Shown one piece after another: positions 52,340-61,157 of a stretch of 64,000 nucleotides of DNA. The notes under the pieces are model-generated. The model did no database searches, was not told the origin of the DNA, and worked only from the letters and a program-made list of their open reading frames with translations. Every line of letters begins with the position of its first letter. The stretch's first letter is position 1. A program made the translations under genes and the position numbers. The stretch comes from an uncultured Bacilli bacterium. Lineage in GTDB: Bacteria > Bacillota_I > Bacilli_A > RF39 > UBA660. The DNA is taken from positions 23,301 to 87,300 of the forward strand of contig CAKOUR010000007.1 in assembly GCA_934120635.1 (NCBI GenBank), in the 5' to 3' direction.

Positions 52340-53365
52340 ATGAGGACAGATGATTTTGACTATAACTTGCCAGAGGAGTTAATTGCCCAACATCCAAGTG
52401 AAAAAAGGGATAAATGCAAAATGATGGTGTTAGATAGGAAAACAGGAGAGTTAGAACATAAAGTATTTTCAGATATTATTGATTATTTAAAGGAAGGGGA
52501 TACTTTAGTATTAAATGATACCAAAGTTTTACCTGCTAGGTTATTTGGAATGAAAGAAGAAACAAAAGCTCATGTGGAAGTCTTACTTTTAAAAAATTTA
52601 GAGAAAGATAATTGGGAATGTTTAGTAAAGCCTGCTAAAAGAGTAAAAGTTGGTACAATGATTGATTTTGGAGATGGTTTATTAAAAGCTAAATGTATTT
52701 TTGTAGGAGAAGAAGGAATACGGCATTTTGAATTTTTATATGAAGGTGTTTTTTATGAAATCTTAGATAAGTTAGGGACTATGCCTCTTCCTCCTTATAT
52801 TCGTGAACAATTAGAAGATAAAGATCGCTATCAAACTGTTTATGCTAAAAATATAGGTAGTGCAGCAGCGCCTACTGCTGGGTTACACTTTACCAAAGAA
52901 TTATTAAAGAAAATAGAAGAAAAAGGGGTACATATTTGTTATATTACTTTACATGTTGGTCTTGGTACTTTTCGACCTGTTAGTGTAGAGGATGTGACTA
53001 AACATACTATGCATAGTGAATTTTATAGTATGTCTAAAGAAGTTGCTATAAAATTAAATCAGGCTAAAGAAGAAGGAAGAAGAATTATTGCCGTTGGAAC
53101 AACTACTACTAGAACACTTGAGACAATTATGAAGAAATATCATCAATTTACAGAGTGTTCTGGTTGGACAAATATTTTTATTTATCCAGGATTTCAGTAT
53201 GAGGCGATTGATGGTTTAATTACTAATTTTCATTTGCCTAAGTCTACTTTAGTTATGTTAGTTTCTGCTTTTAGTTCAAAAGAAATTATTTTAAATGCTT
53301 ACAAAGAAGCTGTTTTGAAAAAGTATCAATTCTTTTCTTTTGGAGATTGTATGTTTATTCACTAA
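52340..53365 (+). CDS. queA: tRNA preQ1(34) S-adenosylmethionine ribosyltransferase-isomerase
   Basis: QueA moves the ribosyl part of SAM to preQ1 in tRNA to make epoxyqueuosine. Family marks are the start MRTDDFDYNLPEELIAQHP, LVLNDTKVLPARL, GTMPLPPYI, AAPTAGLHFT, TLHVGLGTFRPV and TNFHLPKSTLVMLVSAF. Length 341 is normal. The GTG at 52331 was rejected because GGGAAG lies against it; ATG 52340 has good spacing. No tgt or other queuosine gene is in view. Confidence 0.97.
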   Translation: MRTDDFDYNLPEELIAQHPSEKRDKCKMMVLDRKTGELEHKVFSDIIDYLKEGDTLVLNDTKVLPARLFGMKEETKAHVEVLLLKNLEKDNWECLVKPAKRVKVGTMIDFGDGLLKAKCIFVGEEGIRHFEFLYEGVFYEILDKLGTMPLPPYIREQLEDKDRYQTVYAKNIGSAAAPTAGLHFTKELLKKIEEKGVHICYITLHVGLGTFRPVSVEDVTKHTMHSEFYSMSKEVAIKLNQAKEEGRRIIAVGTTTTRTLETIMKKYHQFTECSGWTNIFIYPGFQYEAIDGLITNFHLPKSTLVMLVSAFSSKEIILNAYKEAVLKKYQFFSFGDCMFIH

Positions 53366-53486
53366 AGTACTGATCAGTATTTTATGTGTCAAAAAAGTGT
53401 CAAATGGTGAAAAAAAGAGAAAAAAATTGTGATAAAAAAAGGAATTTTAGAATTTATGTAGAATATTAATATTAGAGGGTGGTATC

Positions 53487-55211
53487 ATGGCTTATATTGA
53501 TGAAGAAACTATAAAAGCGATTAGAAGAAAACATCCTATTAAAGAAATTGTAGAGAGATACATTCCCTTAACAAAAAAAGGAGAGGATTATTGGGGACTT
53601 TGTCCTTTTCATGCAGATAATAATCCATCTATGTCGGTATCTACTAGATTAGATATGTTTCAGTGTTTCGTTTGTAAAAAGGCGGGGAATGTTTTTAATT
53701 TTATTGCGGGAATAGAAAATATTACTTATGGAGAAGCTATTAATAAGTTGGCACAAGAAGATGGATATGAGGTACGTAGTGTAGAGAGGATAGATCCAAA
53801 TCTAAAGAATTATGATGTTATGTCACTTGCAGTTAAGTATTATCAAAATAATATTAATAGTGTTTTGGGAGAAAATGCTATTTCTTATTTACAGGAGAGA
53901 AAAATTGATCGGGAGACGATAAAGAAATTTGAATTAGGAGTATCTATTTCTAAACAACCTTTAACGCCTTTTCTATTAAATCAATATGATTTAAATACTT
54001 TAATTGATTTGGGATTAACTAGTACTTCAGAAAAAGATGTTTTTAATGATCGAATTATGATTCCTATTCATGATTTATATGGAAATCCTATTGGTTTTGG
54101 GGCAAGAATTTATCAAACTAAGGATAGTAGTAAATACATTAATACTAAGGCAACAAAAATATTTGATAAAGGAAATATTTTATATAATTATCATCGAGCT
54201 CATCAGAATTTGAGTAAAGAGGATAGTATCATTATTATGGAAGGTTATTTTGATGTTATTCGGGCTTCTACTATTGGGGTTAATCATTGCGTTGCTCCGA
54301 TGGGGACATCTCTTACTAAAAATCATATTCAGATTTTAAAGAAAATTACTAAACATGTTATTCTTTGTTTTGATGGAGATGAAGCTGGGAAGATGGCGAC
54401 TGTCCATGCTATTCCTTTATTGGAAGAAGCAGGACTTGATACAAAGATTATTCGTCTAGAAGAAAAAGATCCAGATGATTTTATTTTAAAAAGAGGAAAA
54501 GAAGCTTTTTTAGAAAAAATTAGAAATCCTCTAAATGTTATTGATTTTAAAATGAGTATTTTAGGGGAGAAAAAGAATTTAAATGATATTCAAGAAACTA
54601 GTACTTATTTGGATCAAATTATTCATGAATTATTAAAAGAGAAGGATGATATTTTAGTTGAACTTACTTTAAAAAAATTATCAACAAGGTTTAATGTTGA
54701 ATATCAAACTTTAAATGATCGCTATTTAGAATGTAAGAAGAATAACATTAGAACTGATACTGTTAAATTACCTAAAATAGTTAATAAATGTTCTAATCAG
54801 TATGGACAAGCGGTAGATAATTTGTTATACTACATGATTGAATCCCCTGATGTAACCGAAAAGGCTTTAGTGAACGTTTCAATGATATTAGATGATAAAA
54901 AGAGAAGGCTTTTTAATGAGATTATTTATTATTATCATGAGTATGGTCAGATTATTCTTGCTGATTTTAGTACTTATTTATCAACAAAGACTAATGTTTT
55001 TGATACTTTTGAAGGAATATTTTCTTTAAATTTAAAACGGGAGTATACAGAAGAGGAAATTGATGATTATATAAAGTGTATTAATTATTATTATAAAAAA
55101 AATATTATTGATAAGTTAAAAGTAGACTTACAAAAAGAAACAGACCCTATGAAGCAAGCTTTGATTATCAGTGAAATGATGAAAATAAGAGGAGTGAAAG
55201 AGAATGATTGA
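53487..55211 (+). CDS. dnaG: DNA primase
   Basis: DnaG lays RNA primers for replication. The CHC2 zinc finger is in CPFHADNNPSMSV and FQCFVCKKAGN (about 39-65); the TOPRIM core has IIMEGYFDVIRA (about 250) and CFDGDEAG (about 288), and a shorter C-terminal helicase-binding domain follows. At 574 residues it is slightly shorter than the Bacillus protein. GGTGGTATC lies just before ATG. It overlaps rpoD by eight bases, the classic dnaG-rpoD macromolecular operon. Confidence 0.97.
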   Translation: MAYIDEETIKAIRRKHPIKEIVERYIPLTKKGEDYWGLCPFHADNNPSMSVSTRLDMFQCFVCKKAGNVFNFIAGIENITYGEAINKLAQEDGYEVRSVERIDPNLKNYDVMSLAVKYYQNNINSVLGENAISYLQERKIDRETIKKFELGVSISKQPLTPFLLNQYDLNTLIDLGLTSTSEKDVFNDRIMIPIHDLYGNPIGFGARIYQTKDSSKYINTKATKIFDKGNILYNYHRAHQNLSKEDSIIIMEGYFDVIRASTIGVNHCVAPMGTSLTKNHIQILKKITKHVILCFDGDEAGKMATVHAIPLLEEAGLDTKIIRLEEKDPDDFILKRGKEAFLEKIRNPLNVIDFKMSILGEKKNLNDIQETSTYLDQIIHELLKEKDDILVELTLKKLSTRFNVEYQTLNDRYLECKKNNIRTDTVKLPKIVNKCSNQYGQAVDNLLYYMIESPDVTEKALVNVSMILDDKKRRLFNEIIYYYHEYGQIILADFSTYLSTKTNVFDTFEGIFSLNLKREYTEEEIDDYIKCINYYYKKNIIDKLKVDLQKETDPMKQALIISEMMKIRGVKEND

Positions 55212-56304
55212 GGAAATAAAGACATTTGAACAGAGAAAAGAAGATTTAATTAAGAAAGGTAAAGAGAAAGGTTTTATTACTTATGAAGAACTTGCTAATG
55301 GTTTAAAGGGATTAGATTTAGATAGTGATTCTTTAGATGATTTATATAATTCTTTGATTGAATCTGGAATAGAGATTGTTAATGATGAATCTGAAGTTGG
55401 GGCTGCTGAAGAGGGAGATTCTGGTGGAGATATTGAAGATATCTTAAAAGACGATAATATTGCTAAGGATTTATCTATTAATGATCCAGTTCGAATGTAT
55501 TTAAAAGAAATTGGTAGAATTAGTTTGCTATCTTTAGAAGAAGAAACTAAATTATCTGAAAGAATTGCTGCTGGCGATGAGGAAGCTAAAAATATTTTAG
55601 CAGAGTCTAATTTACGTTTGGTTGTTAGTATTGCTAAAAGATATGTTGGAAGAGGAATGCTATTTTTGGATTTAATTCAAGAAGGAAATATTGGTTTGAT
55701 GAAAGCCGTTGAAAAATTTGATGCCAATAAGGGATATAAATTTTCTACTTATGCAACATGGTGGATTAGACAAGCAATTACTAGAGCGATTGCTGATCAA
55801 GCAAGAACAATTCGTGTTCCTGTACATATGGTAGAAACAATTAATAAGTTATCACGTTATCAAAGACAATTAACATTAGAATTAAATCGTGAACCAACAG
55901 ATGAAGAACTTGCTAAAAAAATGGGAATGCCGGTAGATAAAATTAGAGAAGTAATTAAAATTGCCCAAGATCCTGTTTCATTAGAAACACCAATTGGGGA
56001 AGAAGATGATTCTCATTTAGGAGATTTTGTTAAAGATGAAAGAAGTATGTCTCCTGAAGAATACACAATTCATGAGCTTTTAAAAGATGAAATTAGTGAT
56101 GTTTTACTTACTTTAACTGAAAGAGAAGAACAAGTATTAAGACTTAGATTTGGATTAGATGATGGCTCTTGTAAAACTCTAGAAGAAGTAGGACAGATGT
56201 TTGGGGTTACTAGAGAGAGAATTCGTCAGATTGAGGCTAAAGCACTACGAAAATTAAGACATCCTTCTAGAAGTAGAAAATTAAAGGATTTTTTGAATGA
56301 CTAA
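55204..56304 (+). CDS. rpoD: RNA polymerase sigma factor RpoD/SigA
   Basis: The primary sigma factor. A short region 1.1 (acidic, about 1-90), then region 1.2 (DPVRMYLKEIGRI), region 2 (LRLVVSIAKRYVGRGMLFLD, DLIQEGN, YKFSTYATWWIRQA), region 3 and region 4 with the -35-binding helix VTRERIRQIEAKALRKLRHP. The 366-residue size matches Bacillus SigA. Trp is encoded by TGG throughout. Promoters in this window (TTGACA-17-TATAAT type) fit its expected specificity. It overlaps dnaG and trmK by eight bases each. Confidence 0.97.
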   Translation: MIEEIKTFEQRKEDLIKKGKEKGFITYEELANGLKGLDLDSDSLDDLYNSLIESGIEIVNDESEVGAAEEGDSGGDIEDILKDDNIAKDLSINDPVRMYLKEIGRISLLSLEEETKLSERIAAGDEEAKNILAESNLRLVVSIAKRYVGRGMLFLDLIQEGNIGLMKAVEKFDANKGYKFSTYATWWIRQAITRAIADQARTIRVPVHMVETINKLSRYQRQLTLELNREPTDEELAKKMGMPVDKIREVIKIAQDPVSLETPIGEEDDSHLGDFVKDERSMSPEEYTIHELLKDEISDVLLTLTEREEQVLRLRFGLDDGSCKTLEEVGQMFGVTRERIRQIEAKALRKLRHPSRSRKLKDFLND

Positions 56305-56995
56305 GTTATCTTCTAGGCTACAAAAAATTAGTGATTTAGTAGAAGAAAATCATACATTTATTGATATTGGTTGTGATCATGGTTTTTTATCGATAGAACT
56401 TGCTAAAAAATATCCAAATGCAAAAATTGTTGCTAGTGATATTAATGAAAATGCTTTAAAGAATGCTAAAGATAATATTCAAAAATTTCATTTAAAAGAT
56501 AGAATTTCTATTATTCAAAGTAATGGTCTTGAGAATCTTTCTATTTTAGATGATACAACAATTATTATTTCTGGTATGGGTTCTCATACTATTGTTGGTA
56601 TTCTTTATCAAGGATATAAGAAATTAAAAAAAGTAAATACTTTAATTTTACAAAGTAATAATGATTTGGATTTTTTACGTTCTAAAGTTGTTAGACTTGG
56701 TTATTTTATTCAAAAAGAAAAATTAGTAAAAGATGCTGGAATTATTTATACAGTTATTGTTTTTAAAAAAGGATTTCGAATATATTCAAAAAAAGATATT
56801 TATTTAGGCCCTTGTTTAAGAAAAGAAAAATCTTCTCTTTTTCAAGAAAAAGTTCAGGATGATTTAAAGAAAATGGAATCATTTTATCCTAATATTCCGA
56901 AAAGCCATTATGAATATCGAAGGAAAATCAAATGGAAAATTAAAATGTTACAAAAAATTATAGTTGGAAAAAATGAGGAAAAAAGCAAAAATTAA
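56297..56995 (+). CDS. trmK: tRNA (adenine22-N1)-methyltransferase
   Basis: TrmK methylates A22 of tRNA using SAM. The start SSRLQKISDLVEENHTFIDIG, the SAM motif IGCDHGFLSIELAK, the acidic SDINENAL and IISGMGSHTI, then the C-terminal helical coil are typical. Length 232 is normal. It follows rpoD with an eight-base overlap, the usual Bacillota order. A T-rich terminator follows at 56979. Confidence 0.95.
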   Translation: MTKLSSRLQKISDLVEENHTFIDIGCDHGFLSIELAKKYPNAKIVASDINENALKNAKDNIQKFHLKDRISIIQSNGLENLSILDDTTIIISGMGSHTIVGILYQGYKKLKKVNTLILQSNNDLDFLRSKVVRLGYFIQKEKLVKDAGIIYTVIVFKKGFRIYSKKDIYLGPCLRKEKSSLFQEKVQDDLKKMESFYPNIPKSHYEYRRKIKWKIKMLQKIIVGKNEEKSKN

Positions 56996-57023
56996 TCTAA
57001 AGTTAATTAAATTGCTTTTTTTT
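56979..57023 (+). terminator. Terminator of the dnaG-rpoD-trmK operon
   Basis: AAAAGCAAAATTAA pairs with TTAATTAAATTGCTTTT (with a bulge) and nine T follow. Confidence 0.75.
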
Positions 57024-57063
57024 TGATTTTATATTATAATTTAGTTAATTAAGGGGGAATATT

Positions 57064-57696
57064 ATGAAAGAAATGGTTTTTCAAATACCTTTTTATGGTA
57101 AAGCTGGTTCTATTAGTAAAGTAGAAGCTGTTTCGAGAGAAGACCATATTCATCATTACTTGCGATATGAATATGATATTAAAGGTCGTGAGAAGCAACC
57201 CCAGATGATACCTAAAAGGCAATTTAATAAGTTGAAAGAAAATTATTTTCAAGATTTAAGAGAGTGGCTAGCTTGTAATCAATCAAAATATTTGGAGAAG
57301 AAATCTAAACTTTATTCTCCAAAAAATAATAATTTTAAAAAGATTTGCATGGATGCAGTGTTATTTTTAGGAGTAGCAATGTCAGGGTTTGTACTAGCTT
57401 GTCTATCTATTAATGCTATTGGAATGGGATTAGCAACAGGGTTTGGAATTACTGTATTTGGTGTTGCAGGAACATTTGGTATTATGAAGGCAACAGAAGC
57501 AGCAAATTATAAAGTAAATAAGAAAAATTTAGCATTTTGTGAGCAATATAAAAGTTGTGAACAAAAAATTAATGAATATAATATTGAAAGAGATAGAATT
57601 AAGAAAAATAAAAATAACTTTACTAAATATCAAGGAATTATACTTGATAAGAGTAATGAAAATACATTAAAAAAGACAAAAGTACTAGAAAAGTAG
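57064..57696 (+). CDS. Hypothetical two-pass membrane protein
   Basis: A 210-residue protein: residues 1-95 soluble and basic (IPFYGKAGSISKVEAVSRED, HIHHYLRYEYDIKGRE), then two Gly-rich membrane helices (about 100-120 and 122-142, GMGLATGFGITVFGVAG) and a charged helical end of 65 residues. No family recognised. AAGGGGGA precedes ATG 57064. Terminators lie on both sides, so it is a single unit. Confidence 0.65.
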   Translation: MKEMVFQIPFYGKAGSISKVEAVSREDHIHHYLRYEYDIKGREKQPQMIPKRQFNKLKENYFQDLREWLACNQSKYLEKKSKLYSPKNNNFKKICMDAVLFLGVAMSGFVLACLSINAIGMGLATGFGITVFGVAGTFGIMKATEAANYKVNKKNLAFCEQYKSCEQKINEYNIERDRIKKNKNNFTKYQGIILDKSNENTLKKTKVLEK

Positions 57697-57712
57697 CTGT
57701 TGTCTTTTTTTT
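57669..57712 (+). terminator. Rho-independent terminator
   Basis: AAAAGACAA pairs with TTGTCTTTTTTTT around a 20-base loop. Confidence 0.75.
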
Positions 57713-57740
57713 GACATGAATTTGCTTGATTTATTCCACA

Positions 57741-57764
57741 AAAAAACCCTTGATAAACAAGGGT
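57741..57764 (-). terminator. Terminator after tRNA-His
   Basis: On the minus strand ACCCTTG-TTTAT-CAAGGGT is followed by TTTTTT, a compact GC-richer stem right after the tRNA. Confidence 0.85.
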
Positions 57765-57775
57765 AAATATCTACA

Positions 57776-57852
57776 TGGGACGGATGATGGGAATCGAACC
57801 CATGCATGTTGGAACCACAATCCAATGTGTTAACCACTTCACCACATCCGCC
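57776..57852 (-). tRNA. tRNA-His (anticodon GTG), with encoded G-1 and CCA
   Basis: The minus strand folds as a cloverleaf: acceptor GCGGATG with CATCCGT (G1-T72 wobble), D arm with GTTAA, anticodon loop TTGTGGT with GTG, T arm with GGGTTCGATTCCC. The extra 5' G(-1) faces the discriminator C73, the identity pair of tRNA-His, and CCA is encoded. Its promoter (57865-57893) and terminator (57741-57764) make it a single-gene unit. Confidence 0.97.
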
Positions 57853-57864
57853 ATGACAATTAAT

Positions 57865-57893
57865 ATTTTATCATAAAGACTTAGGAAAATCAA
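57865..57893 (-). promoter_or_regulatory. Promoter of tRNA-His
   Basis: Minus strand TTGATT (57888-57893), 17 bases, TAAAAT (57865-57870), ending 12 bases before the mature tRNA. Confidence 0.6.
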
Positions 57894-57929
57894 TCTTTTT
57901 TTGTATATTTAGAGAAAATTTTTATATAG

Positions 57930-57935
57930 TATAAT
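57930..57935 (+). promoter_or_regulatory. -10 box directly before the GDPD gene
   Basis: TATAAT at 57930-57935 with a weak TTTAGA at 57908-57913. A start 6-7 bases downstream would be only about four bases before ATG 57946. Confidence 0.5.
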
Positions 57936-57945
57936 GTGATATTGT

Positions 57946-58629
57946 ATGGAGAAAGAAAGATATATTAAAGAGAAAAAGATTGCTCATCGAGGAGTGCATG
58001 AAAAATACTTAGAAAATACTATTCCTGCTTTTCTAGAAGCAGTGAAGAGGGGATATGCGATTGAGTTAGATATTCAATTTACAAAAGATAAAAAAATTGT
58101 GGTTTTTCATGATGAGAGTTTGAAAAGAATTTTTGGAGTGAATAAGTATATTTCTTTTCTTGATTATGAAGAAATTAAAAAATGTTATTCATGTATTCCG
58201 TTATTAAGTGAAGTGCTTGAATTGGTGAAGGGAAAGGTAACTTTATTGATCGAAATAAAGTGGGATAAGAGGATGAAATCTTTTATTAGAAATCTAATTA
58301 ATTTGTTAAAGAATTATCAGGGAGAAGTTTATTTGATGAGTTTTTATCTTTGTCCTTTTTACTATTTAAAAAGATATCGTTCTCATTTTAAGTTTGGTTA
58401 TCTTTTAAATCGTTATTTGCCAAATTATTCTTTTTTAAAACTTATTTTAAAATTTAATCTCTTTCATTTTGATTTTTTAGTAGTAGATTTGTTTTTATTG
58501 AAGGATCCAATTATTTGTCGATTTTATCAAAAAAATTACTTATTGGGATATACTATTTATAGTTATCAGGAATATTTTAAATATCAGGAATATGCTGATA
58601 ATTTTATTTGGGATTCTTATCATTATTAG
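57946..58629 (+). CDS. Glycerophosphodiester phosphodiesterase (GDPD family)
   Basis: A 227-residue cytosolic GDPD that would split glycerophosphodiesters into glycerol 3-phosphate and an alcohol. The metal and catalytic motifs are IAHRGVHEKYLENT (HR, EN), YAIELDIQFTKDKKIVVFHD (E-x-D and H) and LLIEIK. The C-terminal third is less conserved than usual. No ribosome site precedes the ATG and a TATAAT lies 10 bases before it, so the message may be leaderless. The 115 bases after it up to ligA hold the ligA promoter. Confidence 0.88.
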   Translation: MEKERYIKEKKIAHRGVHEKYLENTIPAFLEAVKRGYAIELDIQFTKDKKIVVFHDESLKRIFGVNKYISFLDYEEIKKCYSCIPLLSEVLELVKGKVTLLIEIKWDKRMKSFIRNLINLLKNYQGEVYLMSFYLCPFYYLKRYRSHFKFGYLLNRYLPNYSFLKLILKFNLFHFDFLVVDLFLLKDPIICRFYQKNYLLGYTIYSYQEYFKYQEYADNFIWDSYHY

Positions 58630-58690
58630 AATTAATATAGAAAATTAGGGAAAGTATGGAGAAGTATTTTAGTATTCTAATAGTAAATTT

Positions 58691-58720
58691 TTTACTAACA
58701 TTAAAAATATTTGATAAAAT
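58691..58720 (+). promoter_or_regulatory. Candidate promoter of ligA
   Basis: TTTACT (58691-58696), 18 bases, TAAAAT (58715-58720), 25 bases before ATG 58745. Confidence 0.4.
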
Positions 58721-58744
58721 AATAATAGAAAGAGTGATAAATAT

Positions 58745-60739
58745 ATGGAGATAAAGGCTAGAATAAATGAATTAACGGATTTATTAAATGATGCAAATTA
58801 TCATTACTATATTGAAGATAGATCAATTATTACAGATCAGGAATTTGATAAATATTTAAAAGAATTGACTGATCTAGAGATGGAATATCCTGTTTATAAG
58901 AGAAGTGATAGTCCAACGCAGAGAGTAGGGGGAAATGTTTTAGAGGGGTTTGAGAAGGTTAACCATCGTATTCCTATGCTTTCTATTGAAGATGTATTTA
59001 ATGAAGAAGAAATAATTAATTTTGAGAAAAGGATTCGAAGGGAGGGGTATCATCCAGAATATGTTTGTGAACTTAAGATTGATGGACTATCGGTTTCTGC
59101 TTATTATGAAAATGGGGTGTTGGTTCGGGCAGCTACAAGAGGAAATGGTAGTGTTGGGGATGATATTACTAATAATGTTAAGACTATTAAAAGTTTACCA
59201 CTTAAGTTAAAGAAAAATGTTACTATTGAGGTACGTGGGGAAATTTATATGAGTCGAGATACATTGAAAAAAATTAATTTAGAAAGAGAAAAAGAAAATA
59301 AACCTCTTCTTCAGAATTGTCGAAATGCGGCTTCTGGTTCGATTAAATTACTTGATAGTAGGGAAGTGGCTAAGAGAAATTTAGAGTGTTTTATTTATCA
59401 TTTGCCTAATCCTGAAGATTATGGTCTTAAGACTCATGAAGAAGCTTTAAATTTTATGAAGAGTTTGGGGTTTAGGACAAATCCTAATAATCGAGTGGTT
59501 AAGAATATTGATGAGATTATGAATTTTATTCAAGAAAAGGGAAGGCTAAGAGATAGTTTGCCTTATGATATTGATGGAATTGTTGTGAAAGTTAATGATC
59601 TTGCTACTCAAAAGAAATTAGGTTCTACTTCTAAGTATCCAAGATGGTGTATTGCGTATAAATTTCCTGCTAAGACTGTTTATACGAGATTAATTGATAT
59701 TTTGTTTACGGTTGGTAGGACTGGTCAGATTACTCCTAATGCAATATTAGAGCCTGTTATTGTTCAAGGATCAACAATTAAGAAAGCGACACTTCATAAT
59801 GAAGATAATATTATTCATAAAGATATTCGTATTGGGGATATTGTTTCTATTTATAAGGCTGGTGATGTTATTCCAGCAGTTGGAGAACCTTTGATTGAAA
59901 GAAGAACTGGTACGGAGAAGCCTTTTCAAATGATAGAAAATTGTCCAATATGTGGAAGTAAAATTATTCGTAAAGAATCTGAAGCAGATTATTTTTGTCC
60001 TAATGTACATTGTCCTGCTCGTCATGTTGAGAGTTTAATTCATTTTGCTAGTAAAGATGCAATGAATATTGAAGGTTTAGGAGATGCGATTATGGAGGAT
60101 TTGTATAATTATGGATATATTAAGGATATTAGTGATATTTATTTATTAAAAAATTATGAAAAAGAATTAGAACAGTTAGAAGGATATGGGAAGAAATCAG
60201 TAGATAAATTATTTCAAAATATTGAAAATAGTAAGAAAAATAGTTTGGAAAAGTTGTTATTTGGCTTGGGAATTAAACAAGTTGGGAATAAGACAGCTAA
60301 AATACTTAGTCAGAGATTTTCTCATTTAGATAACTTGATGAAGGCAACAATTGATGACTTGACTGTGATTCCTGATATTGGTCCTATTATTGCTTGGAAT
60401 GTGGTGGATTATTTTCAACAAGAAGTTAATCAGCAATTGATAGAAAAATTAAAGCAATATGGGGTAAATATGGAATACTTATCTTCTGATGTGATTTTAG
60501 ATGATGATTTTTTAAATAAGACTTTTGTTTTAACGGGAACTTTAGGTCAGGTTACTAGGGATGAAGCAAGCCGTCTAATTGAAGAAAGAGGTGGAAAAAC
60601 TACTTCTTCTGTAACGAAGAAGACTTCTGTTGTTGTAGTGGGAGATAATCCTGGTAGTAAATATAATAAAGCAGTGGATTTAAATATTGAAATTTGGAAT
60701 GAGAAAGAATTTTTAGAGAAAATAAATAAAACCAATTAG
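58745..60739 (+). CDS. ligA: NAD-dependent DNA ligase
   Basis: LigA seals nicks in replication and repair with NAD. Domain Ia (about 1-60: NYHYYIEDRSIITDQEFD), the adenylation Lys K111 in ELKIDGLSV, OB fold, the four-Cys zinc finger (CPICG and CPNVHCPA, about 400-425), four HhH motifs (LFGLGIKQVGNKTA) and a C-terminal BRCT (TFVLTGTLGQVTRDEAS). Length 664 is normal. AAAGAGTGA precedes ATG. PcrA, its common partner, is not here. Confidence 0.97.
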   Translation: MEIKARINELTDLLNDANYHYYIEDRSIITDQEFDKYLKELTDLEMEYPVYKRSDSPTQRVGGNVLEGFEKVNHRIPMLSIEDVFNEEEIINFEKRIRREGYHPEYVCELKIDGLSVSAYYENGVLVRAATRGNGSVGDDITNNVKTIKSLPLKLKKNVTIEVRGEIYMSRDTLKKINLEREKENKPLLQNCRNAASGSIKLLDSREVAKRNLECFIYHLPNPEDYGLKTHEEALNFMKSLGFRTNPNNRVVKNIDEIMNFIQEKGRLRDSLPYDIDGIVVKVNDLATQKKLGSTSKYPRWCIAYKFPAKTVYTRLIDILFTVGRTGQITPNAILEPVIVQGSTIKKATLHNEDNIIHKDIRIGDIVSIYKAGDVIPAVGEPLIERRTGTEKPFQMIENCPICGSKIIRKESEADYFCPNVHCPARHVESLIHFASKDAMNIEGLGDAIMEDLYNYGYIKDISDIYLLKNYEKELEQLEGYGKKSVDKLFQNIENSKKNSLEKLLFGLGIKQVGNKTAKILSQRFSHLDNLMKATIDDLTVIPDIGPIIAWNVVDYFQQEVNQQLIEKLKQYGVNMEYLSSDVILDDDFLNKTFVLTGTLGQVTRDEASRLIEERGGKTTSSVTKKTSVVVVGDNPGSKYNKAVDLNIEIWNEKEFLEKINKTN

Positions 60740-60763
60740 GGGAGTGAACCTAATTGGTTTTTT
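60728..60763 (+). terminator. Terminator of ligA
   Basis: AACCAATTAGG pairs perfectly with CCTAATTGGTT around an 8-base loop, then T. It overlaps the stop codon. Confidence 0.85.
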
Positions 60764-60796
60764 AGGAGTAGTAACTAATATTTTTAGAGGTGTCTA

Positions 60797-61048
60797 TTAG
60801 TTTGTAACATTACTTACAATTAATCTTTTTATTTCTTTATCACTTAGTATTTTTCCTTGACTAATAATTTTATCGTTGATTACTAACGCAGGAATCATAC
60901 TAACGTTATAGTTCTTTTTGTCGGTAGCATGATTTAATTCTTCGATTTGAACATCTTTGTTCAGTTTTTTACTTACTTGTAAAATCATGTTTTTTAGACG
61001 TTTTCCGGTTGAACAGTTAGAACCGACTATTTTTATCTCGATAAGCAT
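60797..61048 (-). CDS. Small thioredoxin-fold protein lacking the second active-site cysteine
   Basis: An 83-residue protein with the short thioredoxin fold of redox-active disulfide protein 2 type: IEIKIVGSNCSTGKRLKNMI, VQIEELNHATDKKN, the cis-Pro strand VSMIPALVINDKII and a SQGKILSDKEI helix. Family members have C-x-x-C; here it is C-S-T-G, so only a monothiol mechanism or a non-redox role is possible. AAGGAAGG fits ATG 61048; GTG 61051 touches it. It is convergent with ligA and divergent from the deacetylase gene. Confidence 0.82.
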   Translation of the reverse strand: MLIEIKIVGSNCSTGKRLKNMILQVSKKLNKDVQIEELNHATDKKNYNVSMIPALVINDKIISQGKILSDKEIKRLIVSNVTN

Positions 61049-61157
61049 CACCTTCCTTTCAACTAAGTTCAGTATACAACTAAATTATGGGAGAAATGTC
61101 GAATAATTTTGTTAATATATAGAAATTTTTGGAATACGCTAAAGTAGGTGATATTTG

